Shown piece by piece: positions 47,293 through 58,148 of a DNA stretch of 64,000 nucleotides. The stretch's first letter is position 1, and each line of letters opens with the position of its first letter. Below the pieces are notes generated by a model. It was not told the origin of the DNA, ran no database searches, and worked only from the letters and a program-made list of their open reading frames with translations. The translations under genes and the position numbers were made by a program. Source of the DNA: Agrobacterium genomosp. 13 str. CFBP 6927 (GTDB lineage: Bacteria > Pseudomonadota > Alphaproteobacteria > Rhizobiales > Rhizobiaceae); the NCBI GenBank assembly GCA_900012615.1, contig LT009756.1, forward strand, positions 2,702,325-2,766,324, read 5' to 3'.

Positions 47293-47823
47293 GACTTTGG
47301 CGAACGGAATGCAGAGAGGGCGGACACCGTGTTGTTCGCCCTTTTTCTTTGTCCGCTTTGTGAGTGTTGCGCTGCGGAGGACATGGTCTCTTCATCCGAG
47401 CGAACAATATTTGCCCCAGACTGGTCCCACAGACATTCCGTCATGCGGCAATTGATGTCCCCTCCCACGATAATCACTTGGGGGAAGTCTCGGCTTATAA
47501 TAGCGAAGGGAGAGCGGCGCGTGCCGTGATAGAAGCGCACGAGTGACACAAAGGTCATCGGACGCTACGCGCTCAAAGATTGCTGACAAAGCCTTGCCGG
47601 CTAGGTTCGCCATGCTCGGCCCTGTCCGGCCATCCGCGACGTACTGATGTTATCGTATTTGATTACATCCTCGGAAGAGGACGACGTTGCATTTTTCAAA
47701 AGGCTGGGGTCCCACGCGCCCATGCAAAACCAAACAAATATCAGAGGCGAGGCAGTTCATAAAAATTCAGGCCCCTACGTCACCGCAGGAGCCTGGCTTT
47801 AAAAGCGCGGAAAATCGGTCGTC
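47293..47823. other. Intergenic region between convergent chvA and chvB
   Basis: A 531-base region with the chvA terminator at its left. A minus-strand 73-codon frame (47392-47613) has codon use unlike the neighbours and no good ribosome binding site. I see no tRNA or other RNA gene. Confidence 0.4.
47317..47347 (+). terminator. chvA terminator
   Basis: AGGGCGGACA and TGTTCGCCCT form a 10-base stem with one G-T pair and a six-base loop, followed by TTTTT. It begins 25 bases after the chvA stop. Confidence 0.8.
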
Positions 47824-50800
47824 TCAATCGAAGGGGATCACCCGATCATCTGCCGACAGCGGCTTGCCATCGACGGATACGGAGACGTCCGCTGTGCCGG
47901 CCTTGCGGCTGACGGCAATGTCCTTCGCCTTTCCGTCGAGCGTGATCTTCACCGAGAAACCGCTCCAGTCCTCCGGCAGCGATGGCGAGATGTGAAGCTT
48001 GCCGTCGGTGCGGGTGATGCCAAGAATACCTTCGACTGCCGCACGGTAGAGCCAGCCGGCGGAACCCGTGTACCAACTCCAGCCACCACGGCCCGCATAA
48101 GCGCCTTCACCGTAGACATCCGCAGTCACCACATAGGGTTCGACCCGATAGGTCTCCGACGCTGCCGCATCGAGCGCATGATTGACGGGGTTGAGCAGCT
48201 TGAAGCAGTTCCATGCTTCCTGCGCCCTACCCTGCTTGGCAAGGGCGAGAACCACCCAGGTTGCCGCATGGGTATATTGTCCGCCGTTTTCGCGCACACC
48301 CGGCGGATATCCCTTGATATAGCCCGGATCATGCGGCGCCTGCGAGAAGGGCGGCGTGAACAGCCGGATAATGCCGGTCTTTTCATCGACCAGATGCTCC
48401 ATGACGGCATCCATTGCCTGCCGCGACCGAGCCTCTTCACCTTCGCCGGAGAGAACGCTCCAGCTCTGGCCAAGCGAATCGATCCGGCATTCCTCGCTTT
48501 CGGCGGAACCGAGCGGCGTGCCGTCATCGAAATAACCACGCCGGTAATAGCTGCCGTCCCAACCCGCCGTTTCGAGAACATTGCGCAGCTTTTCCCGATG
48601 CGCCGTCCATTTGCCGACACGGTCAGCATCGCCACGCTTCTCGGCGATGCCGATGAAATCACGCAGGGCCCCGGCCAGGAACCAGCCGAGCCAGACGCTG
48701 GTGCCCTTGCCGCCAACGCCGACACGGTTCATGCCGTCGTTCCAGTCACCGCCGAGGATCAGCGGCAGACCGTTTTCGCCGGTGCGATGGATGGCGAGAT
48801 CGAGCGCCAGCGCCGCATGTTCGTAAAGTGTGGCGGACCTGTCGCTCGTCTCCGGCTGGAAGAAAGCATCATGCTGGCCAGGCATCAATGCCGGACCTTT
48901 CAGGAAGGGAATGCTCTCATCGAGGATGGCGGCATCACCCGTGGCCGAGACATATTGGTTGATCGCATAAGCAAGCCAAACCACGTCGTCCGAAATGGTG
49001 GTGCGAACACCGGCGCCCGTCAGCGGCAGCCACCAATGCTGCACATCGCCTTCAGGGAACTGGCGGCCAGCCGCGCGCAGGATCTGCTTGCGGGCGAGGT
49101 CCGGCTGGTAGAGCAGGAAGGCCAGCGTATCCTGAAGCTGGTCGCGGAAACCGAAGGCACCGCTCGACTGATAAAAGGCCGTGCGCGCCAGAATGCGGCA
49201 GGCAAGCGCCTGATAGGGCAGCCAGTTATTGACCATATGGTTGAAGCCGGCATCCGGCGTGGAAACCTGCAACTGCCCGGTAAAGCCCGTCCAGAACGCC
49301 TTGCTTTCGTCCAGCACCGTCTGGAAGTCCGCCTGGCGAACATCCTTCACCAGCGCTTCGGCCTCTTCCGCATTGTCGGCATCGCCGAGAATGAAGGTCA
49401 TGTGCCGTTCTTCGCCGGGCTTCAGGTGGATTTCCTGCATCAGCGCAGCACAGGGATCGCCGTCGACCTCGGTGCTGCCACTAAGTGCGGCACCGGACAC
49501 GATGCCCTGCGGCGCCTGCGCCGACCCGAAGCGACCGATGAATTCCCGGCGGCTGGTGGTGAAGCCGCTCGCCTCACTGTCGAGCGTGAGGAACGCGGTG
49601 CGGGCGCTATAGTCGATGCTGTAGGGGTTCGACGCGAAGATGGCGTTATTGCCGGCATCGTGCCTGCTCAGGATGAACGGCGCGGATTTCTGGCCGTTAT
49701 TGCCGAGCACCCATTCCACATAGGCATAGACCTTCAGGCGGCGGCTTTTCGAGCCCTTGTTGCGAACGATGACCTGCGAGAGCTTGACAGGTTTTTCACG
49801 GTCCACGGTCTGCGTCAGCTCCACCTCCAGCGTGTCGGCCACGCCCGTCAGCACGGAGTAACCGAGACCATGGCGCGTTTCGAACATGGCTTCGGGATCG
49901 CGCGACAGCGCGGCACAGGGCGTATAAAGCTTTCCTGTCTCCACATCGGCGACATAGAAGGCCTCGCCCGGCCGGTTAATGACCGGATCGTTGCTCCAGG
50001 GCGTCAGCTGATAGTCGCGCGAATTGCGGCTCCAGCTGAAACCTGCGCCTTCAGCCGAAATATGGAAGCCGAAATTCTCGTTCGAGATGACGTTGATCCA
50101 CGGATGCGGCGTGGACTGCCCGCCATTGAGGCGCACGACATATTCCTGACCGCTTCTGGCAAAACCGCCGAAACCGTTCCAGAAATCGAGATCACCCGCA
50201 TCCTCCACCGGCTCCGCCACAGGGAAGACCGGCACAGGCAGACGGGCCTGCGCGGCGTCGCTTGTGCCGTCAGGACCGCGATGGGCCGCAAACAGCGATA
50301 CCGCACGGTTGATCTGGTCAACGATCTTGCCGTTACGCACATGGAGAACGACGCGGGAAGCGGCGAGAAGCGCGCTCCAGGTCTCTTCATCCATCAGGTC
50401 GCGGCGCACGGAGAAGACGTGCGGACGTCCGCCATCGGCGGGATTGATGCGGCGCTGCGCCTCGGAAATATGATCCAGCGCATGCTGCATGTCCTGCGCA
50501 TAGGACGCAGCCCGTTCGTTGACGATGACGAGATCGAAGATCACGCCGCGTGAACGTAGATATTCATGGGCGCTCAGCGCCTCACGGGCGATATCCATGT
50601 CCATATCGTCGTTGATACGCAGGCTGAAGATCGGGAAATCGCCCGAAATCGCCAGCGGCCACAAAGCGCGCTGCGAGGCAAGGCCGGTTTTCAGCGTTTC
50701 CGAATCCGCCCGCAAATGCATGTCGGGATAGGTCAGATAACGGCCGAGATGCTGGAAGGCGGCCGCCTGCTGCGAGGTGACGCCGACATGTCGCATCTGC

Positions 50801-53800
50801 ACCTGCGTGCGCGTCCAGGCATGCACGAGTTCATGCGCGAAGGCGTCCGGATGACGATAACGGTCGATTGCCTTGTCGACTTCCTCGCGGCTTGGCGCGG
50901 CGATCGTCCAGAAGATCACGCTCACCTTCTTGCCCGCCGGCACGCGCACGGTGCGGCGCAGCGACAGGATAGGATCAAGCGTGAAGCCGTCGGTGCTGGA
51001 AAGCGTCGCACCGGCATCGAAAGCCGCCGCTTCACGCAGCGAACGTCCGCGACCGATGAACTTGGCGCGATCCGTCTCGAATTCCGTCGGCCGCGACGGG
51101 CCGGCATTGTCGGCGGCAAGATGCGCAATGACAGTGCCAGGCTCGTTCGGACTGCGGCGATTGCGCCAGGCGCGGATAACGTCGCCGCGCCGGCCAATCT
51201 CCGTCTGCACGAACATGCGCGAGAACAACGGATGGGCGTTGTCGTCATCCTCCGACGCAATCACCGGCTCCATATAGGAGGTCACTTCGATATAGCGATC
51301 CTCGGAACCGACATTGAGCAGGGTGACGCGGCGGCCCTCGGCATCATGCTCGGTGGCGACGATGCATTCGACCACGCTCTGCAGATCGCCGGTGGTCTTG
51401 TGGAACTCGGCCTTGTCGTCGGTGAAGATCGTCTTGGTCTTTTCACCTTCGATGACGCGCGGCTCCGCCGTCGCACTCCACCATTGTCCATTGGTGGTGT
51501 CGCGCAGGAAGATGAAGGTGCCCCAGCGATCCTCCGTCGGGTCGGCCTTCCAGCGGGAAATCGCCTGGCCGTTCCACTTCGAATAACCGGCACCCGTGGA
51601 GGTGAGCATGGTCGAGTAATGGCCATTCGACAGGAACACCACTTCGCGGTCGCGCACGGCCGGATCGGCAATGGAGCGCACTTCCGCACGCAGGAGGTCG
51701 GCCTGTTCCTTGCCGGGAGTTTCCGGCTCGTATTTGGCGCTCATGACCGGCACTTCGCGCGGCGCCTTCTCCTGCAGCAGCAGTTCGGCTGCCTCGATCA
51801 CCGGATCGGAATGGAAGAGTTCGCGCAGCACGCCATCGAAGGCGACGTTGGCGACGGCCGCAATCGACATGCCATGGTGGTGAGCATAATAATTGTAAAC
51901 CACTGCGCAGACCTTGCCGTCAGGCACACGTGTCGGCGTGAAATCCACCGCGTCGTGGAAACCGTACTGGCCGAGAGCGCCAAGCTTGCGCAGCTTGTCG
52001 AGGTTTTCGAGCGCACCATCAGGATCATACTGGCTGGCGAGGATCGATGCATAAGGCGCGATCACCGCATTCTGGCCAAGGCCGCGCTTGAGGCCGAGCG
52101 TCGGCACACCGAAATTGGTGTACTGATAGTTCATGTTGTGATCGCGGGCGTTGAATGCCGCTTCGGAAATGCCCCATGGCGTGCCTAGACGACGACCGTG
52201 GTTCATCTGTTCCTTGACGATCAGATTGTTGGTCTGGTTGAGAATGCCACCCTGACGCTCCTGCATGACGAGCGGCGGCATCAGATATTCGAACATCGAG
52301 CCGGACCAGGAGACCAGCGCACCCTGCGCGCCGATCGGCACGACCTGGCGGCCGAGACGGTACCAGTGCTCGGTCGGCAGATCGCCCTTGGCGATGGCGA
52401 AGAGGCTGGTCAGGCGGCATTCGGAAGCCAGAAGGTCGTAGCAGGCCTCATCCAGCTCCTTGCTTTCGACGCGATAGCCAATCGACAGAAGACGGCGATC
52501 CTTACGATAAAGGAAGGTGAAATCCATCGAGAAGGCGAGATTGCGGCTACGGTCGCGCAGCGATGCGAGACGCTGGCGCAGCGGCTCCATATTGGTGAGA
52601 TCGATGGCGCTGTCGGAAATATGCGCCTCGCAGGATTCCACGAGCAATTGCGCCCAACGGGTCACTTCCGCGCTCTGCGCGGACTTCACCTCATGATCGA
52701 CATTGGTGGCGAGCTTCTGGATGTCGCGCGCCAGCACCGCAAGATTGATAACGCGGATGGAAGCAAATTCATGCTCGCGCTTGACCGAGGCCAGAGCGTT
52801 CGAGAAGCCGATGATGCGCTCCTCAAGGCGACGATGCAGCGGACGCAGGTTCTTGCGGTCGTCGGGCAGCGCCTTCAGCGTTTCACGCAGAATGCCGGCG
52901 ACATCGCCGATACCGTCAAGATTGCCCTGAAGATGCGCGGACGGCGCTTCTGCCCAATCACGGCAGGCGGACGAAACCGCGATCAGGTGGCCGGCGAGAT
53001 TGCCGCTGTCCACCGCCGAAACATAGCGCGGCCCAAGCGTCTGCAAGGTGTCGGTATGATACCAGTTGTAGAGATGGCCACGATGCTTTTCCATCTTCTC
53101 GACGGTCTGGATCGTGTTCTCGATCCGCTCCAGCGTATCGGCAAAGCTGATCCAGCCGAACTGGCGGGCCGAAATAATGGAAAGCAGATAAACGCCGATA
53201 TTGGTGGGCGAGGTACGCGAAGCGACGATCGGCTCCGGCGTTTCCTGGAAGTTATCCGGCGGCAGGTGGTTTTCCTGCGGCGTCACGAAGGCCTCGTAAT
53301 AACGCCAGGTGCGGCGTGCGATCTTGCGAAGCTCGAAAGAAACGTGTTCCGAAACGAACAGCCGGTCTTCGGTTTCAGCCGACTGGCTGACATACCAGGC
53401 AACGGCGGGGGACAGAACCCAGAGCAGCGTGAAGGGAATGCCGATCAGGAAAGCGTTATCGCCCGGCAGCGCCGCAAACAGCAGGCCAAGCATCGCCACC
53501 ACGGGCGCATGCCACATCTGGCGGTAATAATCGATGATGCTGCCCTGCGCGCTCGACTGCATGCTGGCGGCGGTACGCCATTCCAGCATCAGCTTGTGGC
53601 TGACGAGCAGGCGGTAAAGCGAACGGGCAATCGCATCCGTCATCATGCAGGCGGCATCGGCGATGAAGACGATACGCAGCGCCACCTGTGCATTGGTGGC
53701 GCGGATTTCCGACCAGATGGTATGGAAATGCGCCTGTGGCACGATATCAGTGGAGCGCGGCACGAGACCGGACAGCAGGGAAAGCGTGGGCGCGACGAAC

Positions 53801-56319
53801 AGCGAGAAGATCAGCAGGATCTGCCAGATCAGCGCACCGAGCGGATCCATGAAATACCAGCCGAGGATCGAGGCGAAGAACCAGGCGATCGGCGTGAGCG
53901 AGCGACGCAGATTGTCGACCATCTTCCAGCGGCCGATGGCGGTAACGCCGCGGGCACGATCGAGGATAAAGGGCAGAAGCTGCCAGTCGCCACGCGCCCA
54001 GCGATGCTGGCGCGACACTTCCACTTCATAGCGGGTCGGAAAGTCCTCCACCAGCTCTACATCGGTCACCAGCGCACAGCGCGCAAAGGAGCCTTCGAGC
54101 AGATCGTGGCTGAGGATGGAGTTTTCCTCGATACGGCCCTTCAGCGCCGCCTCGAAGGCATCCACATCGTAAAGACCCTTGCCGGTGAAGGTGCCTTCCG
54201 AGGTCAGGTCCTGATAGACGTCGGAAACGGTAAAGACGTAAGGATCGATACCGCGGTTGATCGAGAAGACGCGCTGGAAGACGGAGGCGTCCTTGCCGGT
54301 CGTCAGCGAGGGCGTTACCCGCGGCTGCAGCAGGCCGTAGCCTTCGACAACCCGTCCGGATACCGGATCGATCACCGGACGGTTGATCGGGTGATGCATC
54401 TTGCCGACGAGCTTGGTCACCGCATCGCGCATCAGGCGCGTATCGGCATCCAGCGTCATGACGTATTTGACATCGGCCGGGACGATGTTCGCACCGCCGA
54501 GGAAGGTCGTATCCTTGTCGCCGCGCAGCAGCATGTTCAGCTCATGCAGCTTGCCGCGCTTGCGCTCCCAGCCCATCCAGCAGCCTTCGGCCGGATTGTA
54601 GATGCGGCGGCGATGCAGCAGGTAAAAGCGCGTCTTGCCATCAAAGGCATAACGGCTGTTCAGCGCCGCAAGCTCGCGCTTGGCATAGTCGAGAATTTCA
54701 AGGTCATCGTCGGACTGTTCATACTGCGCATCACGCCAGTCGCTCACCAGCGAGAAGTAAATCTCGCCATGCGGATTTGCGAGATAATGCACCTCGATAT
54801 TGCGCATCATCTCATCGACGCTGTCGCGGCTGGTCAGCATGCAGGGCACGGCGACCAATGTGCGGGCATCCTGCGGAATGCCGTTCTTGAATTCGTATCC
54901 GACCAGCCGGAACGGTTTCACGAAGAAGGTGACGAGGGTGTTGAAGAGGCCGGTCGCGCCTTCGGATGCCGGCAATGCGAACATCAGCAGGAACGCGGTC
55001 ACGACATACCAGGGCATGCCCGCCTGCGCCAGGAACCAGCCGACAGCGAGCATGGCGAGCGCGGTGATGAGAAGCACCGGCGCGGCGATTGCCAGCCAGT
55101 TGAACTTGCGCATCGAGCGCACGATGCGCTGCGACACCAGCGGCCGATAACCCAAAGCCTTTTCAAGCTCGAAGCGACGCTGGCCGACAAGCACGGAGCC
55201 GACATTGACGCGATGAGTTTCATCCGCACCAGCCGGCGTCTCCGAACGCGCCATTTCGACGGCGGCGCGCGCAACCTCCACTTCGGTCTTGGGAGAACGG
55301 CGCGCCAGAAGTTCAATCGTATTGCGGTAGGTGTTGCGCGAACCGAAATCGAGAACCTCGTAGTCGGTCTCTTCGCGCAGAACCTTGTCGATATGGCTGA
55401 CTTCCTCGAACCACACCGACCACTCGGTATCGTCGATCTCGCGCAGGCTCTTGACGATGTTGCCCATCGTCACATTGCCGGATGCCAGGCGGTTATGTTC
55501 CGACATCATGACGTTTTCAGCGTCGGTGCCGGCAGCGTGAAGACGCTCTTCGAGCCAGGCAACGGCAAAACCGGAGGTCTGCGAACCGTTCCTCAGACGA
55601 TAAAGGAACTGCGTCGCGAAAGTCGGGTCGTCCACCAGCGAATCGACCTGCTTGAGAAGCGCCGCCGACGCTTCCGCATCGTTCAGACGGATGATTTCAT
55701 CGACGACCTCATTCGCCTTCTGGCGCATGCGGCGCGAACGCTCGACACGGATGGAGATGCGGCGAAGATTTTCGATGAGAACGAAACGGATGATCGACGG
55801 CAAAGCCCACAATTCGCCGATCTGCAACGTCTTCGAGGTCTGGTAGCCATCCACCAGCGCCGTCATGTTCTCGCGCGAAACCGTGCTGTGGGTATGGGCG
55901 ACATAAAGCCAGCCGAGCGCCATGACCCGCGGGATCGTAACACCGCCCACCGTCATCGTCGGCAGCTGGCGGTAGAACTTGCGCGGAAAATCACGGCGGA
56001 CTTCCTGGATCGCCTCTTCGATGACGTAGTGATTGTCGAGCAGCCATTCCGCCGCCGGCGTTATCGTCGCGCCATTTTCCGCGTCGACGGCCGTCGTGCG
56101 ATAGACCCTGAGGATTTCCTTCTCGTTCTCGCGATGACGCTCGAAGAAATCGAACTCCATGAAGCCGGGAAGACTGTCGGCGCCATCGCGCGAAAGCGCG
56201 GCGCCCGCATCATGAAGTTCCTCAACCGTCATATACGACGCGCGGATCGAATCATTGTGATCGATCTGCTTCGTCTCGGAATCACGGGCGGCGGCGGTCG
56301 GGGTAATATGAAATGACAT
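47824..56319 (-). CDS. chvB: Cyclic beta-1,2-glucan synthase ChvB/NdvB
   Basis: Giant inner-membrane protein (2831 residues) that starts, elongates, trims and cyclises beta-1,2-glucan from UDP-glucose. From N to C: a soluble helical region, membrane segments near 410-500, a GT84-type glycosyltransferase with DxD in LDADTRL (about 623) and QHRWARGDWQ (about 773), more membrane segments, a glucoamylase-like domain with WGISEAAFN (about 1386), and the GH94 phosphorylase-like domain with GGDWNDGMN (about 2525) that controls chain length. ATG at 56319 gives the family start SFHITPT. The length equals known ChvB. Convergent with chvA. Confidence 0.98.
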   Translation of the reverse strand: MSFHITPTAAARDSETKQIDHNDSIRASYMTVEELHDAGAALSRDGADSLPGFMEFDFFERHRENEKEILRVYRTTAVDAENGATITPAAEWLLDNHYVIEEAIQEVRRDFPRKFYRQLPTMTVGGVTIPRVMALGWLYVAHTHSTVSRENMTALVDGYQTSKTLQIGELWALPSIIRFVLIENLRRISIRVERSRRMRQKANEVVDEIIRLNDAEASAALLKQVDSLVDDPTFATQFLYRLRNGSQTSGFAVAWLEERLHAAGTDAENVMMSEHNRLASGNVTMGNIVKSLREIDDTEWSVWFEEVSHIDKVLREETDYEVLDFGSRNTYRNTIELLARRSPKTEVEVARAAVEMARSETPAGADETHRVNVGSVLVGQRRFELEKALGYRPLVSQRIVRSMRKFNWLAIAAPVLLITALAMLAVGWFLAQAGMPWYVVTAFLLMFALPASEGATGLFNTLVTFFVKPFRLVGYEFKNGIPQDARTLVAVPCMLTSRDSVDEMMRNIEVHYLANPHGEIYFSLVSDWRDAQYEQSDDDLEILDYAKRELAALNSRYAFDGKTRFYLLHRRRIYNPAEGCWMGWERKRGKLHELNMLLRGDKDTTFLGGANIVPADVKYVMTLDADTRLMRDAVTKLVGKMHHPINRPVIDPVSGRVVEGYGLLQPRVTPSLTTGKDASVFQRVFSINRGIDPYVFTVSDVYQDLTSEGTFTGKGLYDVDAFEAALKGRIEENSILSHDLLEGSFARCALVTDVELVEDFPTRYEVEVSRQHRWARGDWQLLPFILDRARGVTAIGRWKMVDNLRRSLTPIAWFFASILGWYFMDPLGALIWQILLIFSLFVAPTLSLLSGLVPRSTDIVPQAHFHTIWSEIRATNAQVALRIVFIADAACMMTDAIARSLYRLLVSHKLMLEWRTAASMQSSAQGSIIDYYRQMWHAPVVAMLGLLFAALPGDNAFLIGIPFTLLWVLSPAVAWYVSQSAETEDRLFVSEHVSFELRKIARRTWRYYEAFVTPQENHLPPDNFQETPEPIVASRTSPTNIGVYLLSIISARQFGWISFADTLERIENTIQTVEKMEKHRGHLYNWYHTDTLQTLGPRYVSAVDSGNLAGHLIAVSSACRDWAEAPSAHLQGNLDGIGDVAGILRETLKALPDDRKNLRPLHRRLEERIIGFSNALASVKREHEFASIRVINLAVLARDIQKLATNVDHEVKSAQSAEVTRWAQLLVESCEAHISDSAIDLTNMEPLRQRLASLRDRSRNLAFSMDFTFLYRKDRRLLSIGYRVESKELDEACYDLLASECRLTSLFAIAKGDLPTEHWYRLGRQVVPIGAQGALVSWSGSMFEYLMPPLVMQERQGGILNQTNNLIVKEQMNHGRRLGTPWGISEAAFNARDHNMNYQYTNFGVPTLGLKRGLGQNAVIAPYASILASQYDPDGALENLDKLRKLGALGQYGFHDAVDFTPTRVPDGKVCAVVYNYYAHHHGMSIAAVANVAFDGVLRELFHSDPVIEAAELLLQEKAPREVPVMSAKYEPETPGKEQADLLRAEVRSIADPAVRDREVVFLSNGHYSTMLTSTGAGYSKWNGQAISRWKADPTEDRWGTFIFLRDTTNGQWWSATAEPRVIEGEKTKTIFTDDKAEFHKTTGDLQSVVECIVATEHDAEGRRVTLLNVGSEDRYIEVTSYMEPVIASEDDDNAHPLFSRMFVQTEIGRRGDVIRAWRNRRSPNEPGTVIAHLAADNAGPSRPTEFETDRAKFIGRGRSLREAAAFDAGATLSSTDGFTLDPILSLRRTVRVPAGKKVSVIFWTIAAPSREEVDKAIDRYRHPDAFAHELVHAWTRTQVQMRHVGVTSQQAAAFQHLGRYLTYPDMHLRADSETLKTGLASQRALWPLAISGDFPIFSLRINDDMDMDIAREALSAHEYLRSRGVIFDLVIVNERAASYAQDMQHALDHISEAQRRINPADGGRPHVFSVRRDLMDEETWSALLAASRVVLHVRNGKIVDQINRAVSLFAAHRGPDGTSDAAQARLPVPVFPVAEPVEDAGDLDFWNGFGGFARSGQEYVVRLNGGQSTPHPWINVISNENFGFHISAEGAGFSWSRNSRDYQLTPWSNDPVINRPGEAFYVADVETGKLYTPCAALSRDPEAMFETRHGLGYSVLTGVADTLEVELTQTVDREKPVKLSQVIVRNKGSKSRRLKVYAYVEWVLGNNGQKSAPFILSRHDAGNNAIFASNPYSIDYSARTAFLTLDSEASGFTTSRREFIGRFGSAQAPQGIVSGAALSGSTEVDGDPCAALMQEIHLKPGEERHMTFILGDADNAEEAEALVKDVRQADFQTVLDESKAFWTGFTGQLQVSTPDAGFNHMVNNWLPYQALACRILARTAFYQSSGAFGFRDQLQDTLAFLLYQPDLARKQILRAAGRQFPEGDVQHWWLPLTGAGVRTTISDDVVWLAYAINQYVSATGDAAILDESIPFLKGPALMPGQHDAFFQPETSDRSATLYEHAALALDLAIHRTGENGLPLILGGDWNDGMNRVGVGGKGTSVWLGWFLAGALRDFIGIAEKRGDADRVGKWTAHREKLRNVLETAGWDGSYYRRGYFDDGTPLGSAESEECRIDSLGQSWSVLSGEGEEARSRQAMDAVMEHLVDEKTGIIRLFTPPFSQAPHDPGYIKGYPPGVRENGGQYTHAATWVVLALAKQGRAQEAWNCFKLLNPVNHALDAAASETYRVEPYVVTADVYGEGAYAGRGGWSWYTGSAGWLYRAAVEGILGITRTDGKLHISPSLPEDWSGFSVKITLDGKAKDIAVSRKAGTADVSVSVDGKPLSADDRVIPFD

Positions 56320-56893
56320 CGGGCTCGTATTCTGAACTTTATGGAGACTTGTTCGACTTGACCGGCATTTCGTCCGTGGCGGGAACACGCACGAAAATCG
56401 GGCCACGCTATATTTATGACTTATCCTGAACCTTCGGTGAACCGGACCGGACGCTGTCCGGAACGGATCGTCATGAGCAGCACATCCACAGGCGCATCAT
56501 GCTGCGGTATAATTAATCCGGAATGTTCGCGAAGCTGGAGATCGGTACGGCCATCGTGTTTTCGATAGGCGGAAGAATATGCCGTCCTGCGGCCCGGCAA
56601 CGCCGTTCCGACCGGATTTCGCACCCTCCCCGATGGCGAAAATTGTTCGCACAACGTCCGATAATCCCCCGTTGACAACCTGAAGGGCAACACGAACCGA
56701 GAGGCCCGCGCTACATCCGAAAGAAGCTAATGCCCCAGGACGTCAATAGTTCCATGCCACCTGTCGCGGCACGATGCAAGCGCTGAATTTCGGGGCATTT
56801 CCGGGCAGGCACGCCCCTTACGCATGGCTGCATATGCTGCTATGTCATTTACAAAAGACGCCGGAAAAAACGGCCGAACTCGGGACTTTAAAA
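56320..56893. other. Divergent intergenic region, chvB / M20 amidohydrolase
   Basis: A 574-base region that should hold the chvB promoter. A 90-codon minus-strand frame (56421-56693) lacks a ribosome binding site and family features. Apart from that I see nothing recognisable. Confidence 0.4.
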
Positions 56894-58072
56894 ATGACCA
56901 GACAGACCGCAAATCTCGCATCTTTTGCCAACCATATGCCGGATGTGGTGGCCATTCGCCGCCACCTGCACCGCAATCCCGAAATCGGCCTTTCGGAGTT
57001 CAAGACGTCGGATTTTATTGCCGAACAGTTGGCGGCAATGGGTTATGAAGTCACGCGGGGGCTCGCCGGAACCGGTGTCGTCGCCACGCTCAGCAATGGC
57101 GACAGCACCCGCACGCTCGGCATCCGCGCCGATATCGACGCCCTGCCGATCCACGAGGAGACGGGGGCGGATTATGCGAGCGCCAATCAGGGCGTGATGC
57201 ATGCCTGCGGTCATGACGGCCACACCGCCATGCTGCTTGGTGCGGCAAAGATCATTGCCGAGCGCAAAAATTTCGACGGAACCCTGCATCTGATCTTCCA
57301 GCCGGCGGAAGAGAATTTCGGCGGCGCCCGCATCATGATCGAGGACGGGCTGTTTGACCGTTTTCCCTGCGATGCGGTTTTTGCCCTTCATAACGATCCC
57401 GGCGTGCCTTTCGGGCAATTCGTGCTGCGCGACGGGCCGATCCTTGCCGCCGTCGACGAGTGCAAGATCACGGTCAACGGATATGGCGGCCACGGCGCCG
57501 AACCGCAGGATGCGGCCGACCCCATCGTTGCCGGCGCAAGCATCATCATGGCACTGCAAACCGTGGTCTCCCGCAACATCCATCCGCAATTGTCTGCGGT
57601 CGTCACCGTTGGCGCGTTCCATGCCGGTGCTGCCAGCAATGTCATTCCCGAAACGGCGGAAATGCTGCTGACCATCCGCTCCTTCGATCCGGGCGTGCGC
57701 GACGAGCTGGAAAAGCGCATCCGGGCGATAGCCGAAGGCCAGGCGGCCAGCTACGGCATGAGCGTCACCATTGATTACGAGCGCGGTTATAATGCAACCG
57801 TCAACCACAAGGCGGAAACGGATTATGTCGCCGATCTCGCCCGGCGTTTTGCCGGACCTGAAAAGGTAGCGGAGATGCAGCGCCCATCGATGGGTGCGGA
57901 AGACTTCGCCTATATGCTGGAGAAACGGCCCGGCTGTTATTTCTTCCTCGGCACCGCGCGCACGGAGAATGACCCACCGCTGCACCATCCGAAATTCGAT
58001 TTCAACGACGATATCCTGCCGATCGGAACCGCTTTCTGGGTTGATCTCGCGGAAGATTACCTGAAGGCGTGA
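56894..58072 (+). CDS. M20-family amidohydrolase (hippurate hydrolase-like)
   Basis: A 392-residue metal-dependent amidohydrolase/aminoacylase. The metal site is in HACGHDGHTAM and QPAEENFGGA, with GIRADIDALPI earlier and GYGGHGAEPQ in the lid/dimerisation domain. ATG at 56894 matches the family N-terminus; 40 extra residues from 56774 are rejected. Substrate may be N-acylated amino acids or hippurate. A terminator follows at 58084. Confidence 0.93.
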   Translation: MTRQTANLASFANHMPDVVAIRRHLHRNPEIGLSEFKTSDFIAEQLAAMGYEVTRGLAGTGVVATLSNGDSTRTLGIRADIDALPIHEETGADYASANQGVMHACGHDGHTAMLLGAAKIIAERKNFDGTLHLIFQPAEENFGGARIMIEDGLFDRFPCDAVFALHNDPGVPFGQFVLRDGPILAAVDECKITVNGYGGHGAEPQDAADPIVAGASIIMALQTVVSRNIHPQLSAVVTVGAFHAGAASNVIPETAEMLLTIRSFDPGVRDELEKRIRAIAEGQAASYGMSVTIDYERGYNATVNHKAETDYVADLARRFAGPEKVAEMQRPSMGAEDFAYMLEKRPGCYFFLGTARTENDPPLHHPKFDFNDDILPIGTAFWVDLAEDYLKA

Positions 58073-58083
58073 GCGGTCATGAA

Positions 58084-58117
58084 AAAGGCCGGTCGGAGGA
58101 GCGACCGGCCTTTTATT
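58084..58117. terminator. Bidirectional terminator after the M20 gene
   Basis: A perfect 12-base stem, AAAGGCCGGTCG with CGACCGGCCTTT, around GAGGAG. Both flanks carry A/T runs, so it can end the M20 gene and the converging small membrane gene that stops at 58149. Confidence 0.9.
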
Positions 58118-58148
58118 CTCAAATTACCTGATGAGAAAATCGGGAGGA

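Noticed and set aside
47392-47613. 73-codon minus-strand frame between chvA and chvB
   Set aside because: Codon use differs from the neighbours (many CTA, GTA, GGA), there is no good ribosome binding site and no family resemblance. It could be real in principle but the evidence is too thin.
47640-47800. tRNA-like stretch downstream of chvB
   Set aside because: A few stem-like words are present, but no cloverleaf or T-loop consensus can be built.
52198-56316. 1372-codon open frame on the plus strand inside chvB
   Set aside because: It is the antisense shadow of the chvB coding frame: low-complexity, Arg/Gln/His-rich, and without any domain. High-GC genes often leave such frames open.
56421-56693. 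90-codon minus-strand frame upstream of chvB
   Set aside because: No ribosome binding site, no domain, and it lies in the region expected to hold the chvB promoter.
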